A DNA stretch of 64,000 bases from assembly GCF_007655135.1 (NCBI RefSeq), contig NC_045127.1, positions 17,269,699-17,333,698 on the forward strand. Reading direction: 5' to 3'. Source of the stretch: Punica granatum (Eukaryota > Streptophyta > Magnoliopsida > Myrtales > Lythraceae). Shown in pieces: positions 58,262-64,000 of the stretch. Below the pieces are notes generated by a model. That model was not told the origin of the DNA. It made no database searches and saw nothing but the letters and a program-made list of their open reading frames with translations. The position numbers and the translations under genes are program-made. Position 1 is the stretch's first letter. Each line of letters opens with the position of its first letter.

Positions 58262-59644
58262 CACACAAAAAGGAAAAAGAAAAAGAAAAGTAACCTGACG
58301 CTTTCAACACGATCATCATCTGCATCAATTCAGGGATTGAAGGATTTTTTTTCTCACAAGGTCCACTATAAAATCTAAATGAAGGGAAAGAAAAAGTTGC
58401 ACTTGTGAGAATCTCTTGATTTCAGTCTTCTAGGTGCCACTATATGCTTGTGTATCATATCTCTTTCTTTATGTAAGAAAGATTATTAGTTAGTGGTAAA
58501 CTTTGCGTCTCATGTAATATTTTTTTTTTTCAGTCACAAAAGAGATAGATGAGTGTATGTAAATAAATAATAATTTAAACAACGGAGTAAAAGTAATTCC
58601 ACTCCAATAGTGAGAATCAAAACTGAAACATCTAAGTTCTCATATTAGTATACGTGGTACTATATTATACCTTTCTTTTTCATGTATAATAAACTTGCAA
58701 TATCATTTATAGTGACACGTTGTTACAATGAAATCCATGACCATGTGAATGACAGCCTCCCAATAATCGTTCTTGATTCCAATATTTGAGGCTTCTTGCA
58801 GTTTGATTCGTACGTGAATACTATTGTTTATAGATTCTTTGATGCAATCAGCCAATAGTTGGCTATATAAATGAACATGCATGCAGACAATAATAGTGAA
58901 AGAGAAGTGAGAAATCCCTCTCAAAATTCAACTATTAGACGGTCGAAATTTTCCATTTGTCAGATTTGTCACATTTCAAAAATCCAATACGTGCTCGCCA
59001 GCATAACAAGAAGGCAGTAAAATGTAAACATATACATGGCCAAAGACAAAAGTCTTCACATGGACCACTTCTTTTTTAGTAAGAACATGTGTTGATGACT
59101 ATAGAAAAAGAAGTACATAACTAGATGGACTATTTTGGTCGTGTCAATAACGACATTGCTTCTCATCACTTTGGAGTCAAATTTTAGGCACACGTTGAAA
59201 TTATTGGACTATCGGCAGCCAGTCGAGCTACAAGACTGTTGGATTTCATTCAATAATGTGGTCCAACATATATGTTAATTAGCTATGTATTATGTGATAT
59301 CTTTTTTATTGACCCGATTAAGTGATCGATTAAAGTTTTAAATAATGGGCGTTAATGACGTCTCAGTAGAATATGAGGTCTAATGTGCAAATATCATAAG
59401 GTAATTTTTTATTTTAAGATGGACAGAATTACAATAATCTCAGACACTTAGATGCAATTGAAGGGTTATGATCCCCGAAGTCGTAATGTTAAATAGACCG
59501 CTCTTGTGAGACTCCATTACTTAGATAGAGAAACAACCCACGTTATAATGTATTGACTTAGAAGACCACAAAACCCGTCTCTTGCTTCCGTAATTAATTC
59601 AGGTATGTTTCCGATTACTCAATTGATTCGAAGTTTTCAGTGAG
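58262..59644. other. No gene seen
   Basis: AT-rich intergenic sequence with short frames only. Confidence 0.6.
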
Positions 59645-59889
59645 GGTGCGTTTAGATTCAGAGTTAAAGTAACTTTGATTTTGATTTTGATTTTGATTGT
59701 GAAAAATGATAAATGAGATGTGATTATAAATTTGACTTGGGAAACGTGTGTTTTTATTGTGTAATGTATTTAGTTAAAGTTAAAGTTAAAATTTTTAACT
59801 TGGAAAATGTGTATTTTTATTGTATAGTGTGTTAAGTTAAAGTTAAAATTAAAATTAAAATTTAGTGTTTGGAAATTCAAACACGCCCA
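59645..59889. mobile_element. MITE, GTTAAA-rich ends
   Basis: Starts GGTGCGTTTAGATTCAGAGTTAAAGT and ends with the complement of TGGGCGTGTTTGAATTTCC. TTTAGTTAAAGTTAAAGTTAAAA arrays and two copies of GTGT.TTTTTATTGT.TA.TGT lie inside. Same family as 1496-1760. Confidence 0.6.
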
Positions 59890-61060
59890 TTTTTGGGTTT
59901 CAGAATTGTAAAATTTCTAAGTCTGTATCAAAGCTAATTGCATGTTGATTGGTTGATTCTTTTTTTTTTTTCCTGCTGAATTGTTGAATGAATTAACATT
60001 TATGCCTTAAATTAGGGTTTGTGGTTTTCTGTCATCTGATTAAGGTTGATTGAGCTTGATCACTGCAATTAGGGGTTTATTTTTGCTATTCGAATTTGAT
60101 TATAGTGATTATGGCTTGATTAAGGCTTGGTTAAGCTGTAATTAGGGTGTTAAGTGGTTTAATCGGTTCGGATTCAGGGTCCTAAGGGTGCAGTAGCAAA
60201 TCAGCCTCAAAGCATGGCAAAGGAGGCTGCGGTCGGCCTCCATGGTTGCTGAAGGAAGCAGCCCAACACCTGCGGCCATTGGGAGAGCGTTCGAGGGCAG
60301 AGCGGCGAGGTTCGTGGTCTGGAACCACGACTTGAGTTCTTCCGCTCTCCACCGTTCAAGTTCAACCCCGAGCCGTCTCTCCTTCTGGGTTTCAAGTGTA
60401 TTCAGAGCAATCTTCAGCCCAGCCAAGCCATAGTCAGGGCGCAAAGGCAATGCCGTGACCGGTGGCCATGGCGGTTGCAGCGGGCAACGATTGCGGGGAG
60501 AGGCGCGGTTTCGGGAAATTTCGGGTGAGGAAGATGGAGTTGACCGGTAAAATAGATCCGACCGGATAGAATTCTGGGTTCCGCCCCACCCAAGTTAGGC
60601 CCGACCCACTTCAGATCTGGGCTTAAGCCCTTTAAGGCAACTCTAAACCCAGTTCGACTGCCTTGACCGGTTCGGCCAATTTTGACCAGTTTGACCGGTT
60701 CAGTTAATTTAGTCCGGTTCTTGAACAATTCTGACCGGTTTAGTTCAGGTTTGACCGGTTCATCATAATTCAGTCCGGTTCAAGTTCAATTTTTGACCAG
60801 TTTGATCAAATTCAGTCCGGTTCACGGTCAATTCTGAATGGTTGGGCATAATTCAAATTGTTTTAGGCCGAGATTTGGCGGTCCAGGCCCAATGTTAATA
60901 TGTTCAAGCCCATTTAGTCCGGTTTAATCCCATTAACTCCAGTTCGAGCCCATTATTGGGTGTTCCAGGACTAATTTCGATGTTTCAAACTTAATTTTGA
61001 CCAATTTAAGTCTGATATAAATAATGAAAAATTTTCTAGAATGTCTAATATTTTTAAATA
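59890..61060. other. GC-richer, CCGGTT-repetitive sequence; possible LTR remnant
   Basis: No gene is supported; overlapping frames at 60142-60450, 60242-60433 and 60414-60728 come from the GC-rich stretch 60180-60560. From about 60650 to 60840 TTGACCGGTT and AGTCCGGTTC alternate in six or seven irregular units. It may be LTR or leader sequence of the decayed copia element that follows. Confidence 0.45.
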
Positions 61061-64000
61061 GGTTAATTGGAACAACATCTCGCCCAAATGAGCTCTCTTA
61101 TGTAGGTTAATCTATTTTGAATATAAGATGTTTGTGTGTTTGGAATTTCATGGGGTTAGTGATCGGCCCAAAGGAAGGTTATTATTTGGCCAGATTCCAT
61201 AGATGCCTTGTGGTAATAAATACGAGATTGTCATAAAGTTTTCCATGTAAACATTAAGTTGGCCCAAAGGAAGGCTTATTGTTTGAGGGGACTAATTGTC
61301 CGTGTTTGATTACTGTATTGAGAGTACCACTTACAAATTAATATTTCCCGTCCCAAGACAGAATGTCAATGTTGTGCAGAGTATTACTAGGTATCCGTAA
61401 TGGGACCTGTCATTATTTATTTTGGTTTATTGATTTAGTTCTCTGTTCAGTTGATACCTTTGTTACCTCTATTAATGATGCATCTAATTTAATTCCTGTG
61501 CTAAGTGGCATAAATTTTAAGGTTTGGAACGTGAACATTATGATACTTATCGGTTGGACTTGGCACTTTGGAAGAAAAAATTTGTCACTCTAACAGCTGT
61601 AAGTTCCCATGTGGAAAAAAGGGACTTTGAGTGGTAGGATTGTTCCGATTGCCTGAGTTTAATAATCATAAAGCATGCTATTCCACAAAGTTTCAGGGGC
61701 GTTATGTTTGATGAGGCTAATACCAAATCGTTCTTTGTTGCCATTAAGAAGTATTTCGAGAGAAAAGAAATGGTTGGGATAAGTATGCTTTAGCAGATTT
61801 TGTCTCAATAAGGAATAAGGGCAAGGGGAACGTAAGGGAGTACATTATAAAGATGTTTAATCTTGCTTCAAAACTAAAGGCATTTAAGGTAGAGTTGTTT
61901 GATGACTTGCTCGTGTATCTAGTTTTGATATCTATTTTTGCACAATTTAGTCAGTTTAAGGTAAATGAGCTCATTTCTCACTGTGTGCGATAAGAGGAAA
62001 GGTTAAAGAAAGAAAAGATAGAACTTGGCATCAACCTCTATAGACAATGGCAAAAAACGAAATAAGGCTAAAGAAGTTACGAGTGCTCCACAAAGAAGCA
62101 TAAGGAACAAGAAAATGATGAGAGTTCTGCCTATTTCTTTTGCAATGCTAGTGGACACATAAAGAATAAGTGCACCAAGTATCACGTCTAGCGTGCTAAG
62201 AAAGGTACACTTCTCACTTTGATATGTTCTGAGATTAATTTAACTTATGTACCTAGACACACTCAGCGGATAGATTCAGGTGCCGCTATTCACGTAAGTG
62301 TGCCATGCAAGGTTGCCTGAAAATGCCAAATTCCAATTGATGCCGAATGATGTATCTGTGTGGGGCAATGGCAAATCAATTTAATTTGAGGCTATAAGTA
62401 CATTTATATTATTATTAAGGACATGTGTTGTCTGACCACCAGCACGGTGGTTTAGTGGTTAAGCATCAAGCGCTCCACTTGAACATCACGAGTTCGAATC
62501 TCATTGAGGACGTAGAGCTTGCCACTATGTGGGTGTATTATGGGATGTCGGTGGCCGGCCCATAATGCTTGATCCAGTGGGCCTTGGACTTAATTCACTA
62601 GTGTATTGGTGGGGCTGCGGTGACCAAGTTGGGCTAAAAGTCTCAGCGAGCTATGGCGAAAGGAACATTCCTTGGCGGTTTGGTTCCCTTAGTTGGGGCA
62701 GCCACAGCGAGCTAATAACCCGAACTAACCTTTATATTAATCAAAAAAAGGACATGTTTTGTCTGCAGTCGAAAAAGACTAATGTTATATCATTTTCTAG
62801 ACGAAATTTAATTTATGTTTCAGTATTGGACAAATATGGTTATCCTTGTTCTTTTAGAAATAGCAACTTCATTCTCTTTCTCTATTCAGATGTTATTAGT
62901 ACCAGCTCTTTATTTGGTTCTAATAACCTATATTTGCTTATTATTATTGCCTCATATAATGAGACCTTAGATGTAAGTTCGCATGGTATGAAGCGTAAAT
63001 TAACTGATGAGAGTTTCGTTAAGTAATGGTACAAGCGCTTAGGTCATATATCCAAACAATGGATACAAGCTTGTGTCAGGTGGAATTCTTGATCTCCGTG
63101 ATCTAGCGGACTTTGAAATATGCATTGAGTGTATAAAGGGAAAACATACAAACATAAGGTTATTAGGTGCTGATCGGAGTTCATATGTCTTAGAAATCAT
63201 TCATATGGATATTTGTGGACCTTTCCCTATGGTTTCTTGAAATGATCAACAATGTTTAATTTCGTTCATAGACGACTGCTTTCACTATTTAGGTGATTAG
63301 TATCTAAGATTTTTTGCTAAATCCTTAGAAGAATACGGTATTATCTCATAGTACACAATGTCAAGAAGTCCCAGCATCAATGGCGTTATTGAGAGACGAA
63401 GCAAAACTTTTAAGGATATGGTGAGGAGCACGATTAATCATTCTACCTTACAATAATCCCTCTGGAGAGAGGCACTAAAAGTTGCAACTTGCTTACTTAA
63501 TATAATGCCAACTAAGGTAGCATCAAAATCCCTATATGAACTATGGATGAGCAAGAATCCCAGTTTACAACATTTATGTATTTGGGGTTCTTCAGCTAAG
63601 GCAAGGCCAAATAGGCCAAATGAAACAAACTGGACACGAGCGATAAATTACAATTTTGTTGGCTACTCCGGAAGATATAAAGGTTACAAATTTTACGATC
63701 TCCATAACTAAGTGATTATTTGAGATGAAGAATGTCCGATTTTTTGAGGATGTTAAACTTGAGGGAAATAAGGTTAACGGTGTTGCCATTGAAGAGGAAT
63801 TTGGTTTTCTTACTGTAGTTGTTGCTGTTTCTGATGTTGATCAAACAACAAATTCGGAACAACGAAACAACATTAAAGTACTCCCTATTCAGCCTTAAGA
63901 GACTACTCCGGAAGACCAAATTCAACAACCTCAAAAATAGGTGCAACTTGAAAATTTTGTGTCAGGAGACCCAAAGAAGATGGTTTGCAATTAAGGAATT
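61061..64000 (+). mobile_element. Decayed Ty1/copia element, runs off the window
   Basis: Fragments of gag, protease, integrase and the post-integrase region occur in order on the plus strand, broken by many stops and frameshifts. LSGINFKVW (about 61499) is a copia Gag start. A zinc-knuckle remnant with a lost first Cys ends GHIKNKC (62131-62172). A protease DSG is at 62273-62281. KRLGHI near 63030 is a pre-integrase remnant. MDICGPF (about 63205), a shortened integrase core, and NGVIERR (about 63380) follow, then SLYELWMSKNPS. The stretch that would hold the second integrase Asp is missing. A SINE splits it at 62435-62747. It is much older than the copia copy at 23617. Confidence 0.85.
62435..62747 (+). 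mobile_element. tRNA-derived SINE (family 2) with 18-bp TSD
   Basis: The head carries an A box GGTTTAGTGG (62449-62458) and a B box GAGTTCGAATC (62490-62500). The body of about 240 bp ends in TTATATTAATC and an A run. It is flanked by AAGGACATGTGTTGTCTG (62417-62434) and AAGGACATGTTTTGTCTG (62748-62765), 17 of 18 matching. It interrupts the decayed copia sequence. It is a different family from copies A-E. Confidence 0.88.

Noticed and set aside
62445..62505. tRNA gene
   Set aside because: A and B boxes are present but no full acceptor, D-stem and anticodon-stem pairing is evident, and TSDs with an A tail show it is a SINE head.
1..64000. CRISPR array, bacterial operon, prophage or organellar insertion
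   Set aside because: No regularly spaced identical repeats with unique spacers. Gene density, introns and transposon types are those of plant nuclear DNA, and no recognisable plastid or mitochondrial gene was seen.

Overview
The window looks like intergenic DNA from a dicot-type plant nuclear genome. It is AT-rich, has no bacterial gene packing, contains one spliced plant gene, and is otherwise filled with plant transposon families: Ty1/copia, Ty3/gypsy-type LTRs, tRNA-headed SINEs, hAT-like, MULE-like and Harbinger/Tourist-like MITEs. I cannot name the species from sequence alone.

The only intact host gene I can support is on the minus strand at 33815-38337. It has seven exons, every junction is GT-AG, and the spliced frame is 379 codons plus stop. 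It encodes an alpha/beta-hydrolase of the plant monoacylglycerol lipase / caffeoylshikimate esterase-like group with a complete Ser-Asp-His triad. MITEs and long-terminal-inverted-repeat (long-TIR) elements flank it.

Layout. 1-3404: probable fragment of a large gypsy-type LTR carrying a MITE. 3733-11011: a diverged tandem duplication whose two copies serve as each other's empty site. Copy 1 carries a hAT-like element with an 8-bp target-site duplication (TSD). Copy 2 carries a SINE, a 59-bp tandem repeat and a 3.7-kb insertion block that includes a minisatellite built on an inverted CCCTATT/AATAGGG core. 11227-12961: a structurally complete but pol-less LTR element on the minus strand. 14976-18600: degenerate gypsy-type LTR material with a broken DUF7745-like reading frame and two MITEs. 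20567-21367: a MULE-like element with TIRs of about 240 bp. 23617-28630: a copia element with near-identical LTRs but a broken gag-pol frame. 31445-32612: a MITE followed by a MULE-like element with a 9-bp TSD. 33815-38337: the hydrolase gene. 38711-44000: a MITE, a GC-rich patch, a SINE-like head and an AT-rich tandem array. 44838-45986: a MULE-like element with a gene-like interior. 47867-51091: a 3.2-kb solo LTR with a perfect CATAT TSD. 51424-58252: several long-TIR fold-back elements and two SINEs. 59645-64000: a MITE, an accGGTT-rich repeat, and a decayed copia element interrupted by a second SINE type with an 18-bp TSD.

The main interest is in element structure and relative dating. Several insertions are bounded by TSDs, and some have an internal paralogous empty site. 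I found no sign of an unknown enzymatic system, CRISPR array, rRNA or bona fide tRNA gene. All calls are by eye; identities are estimates unless counted.
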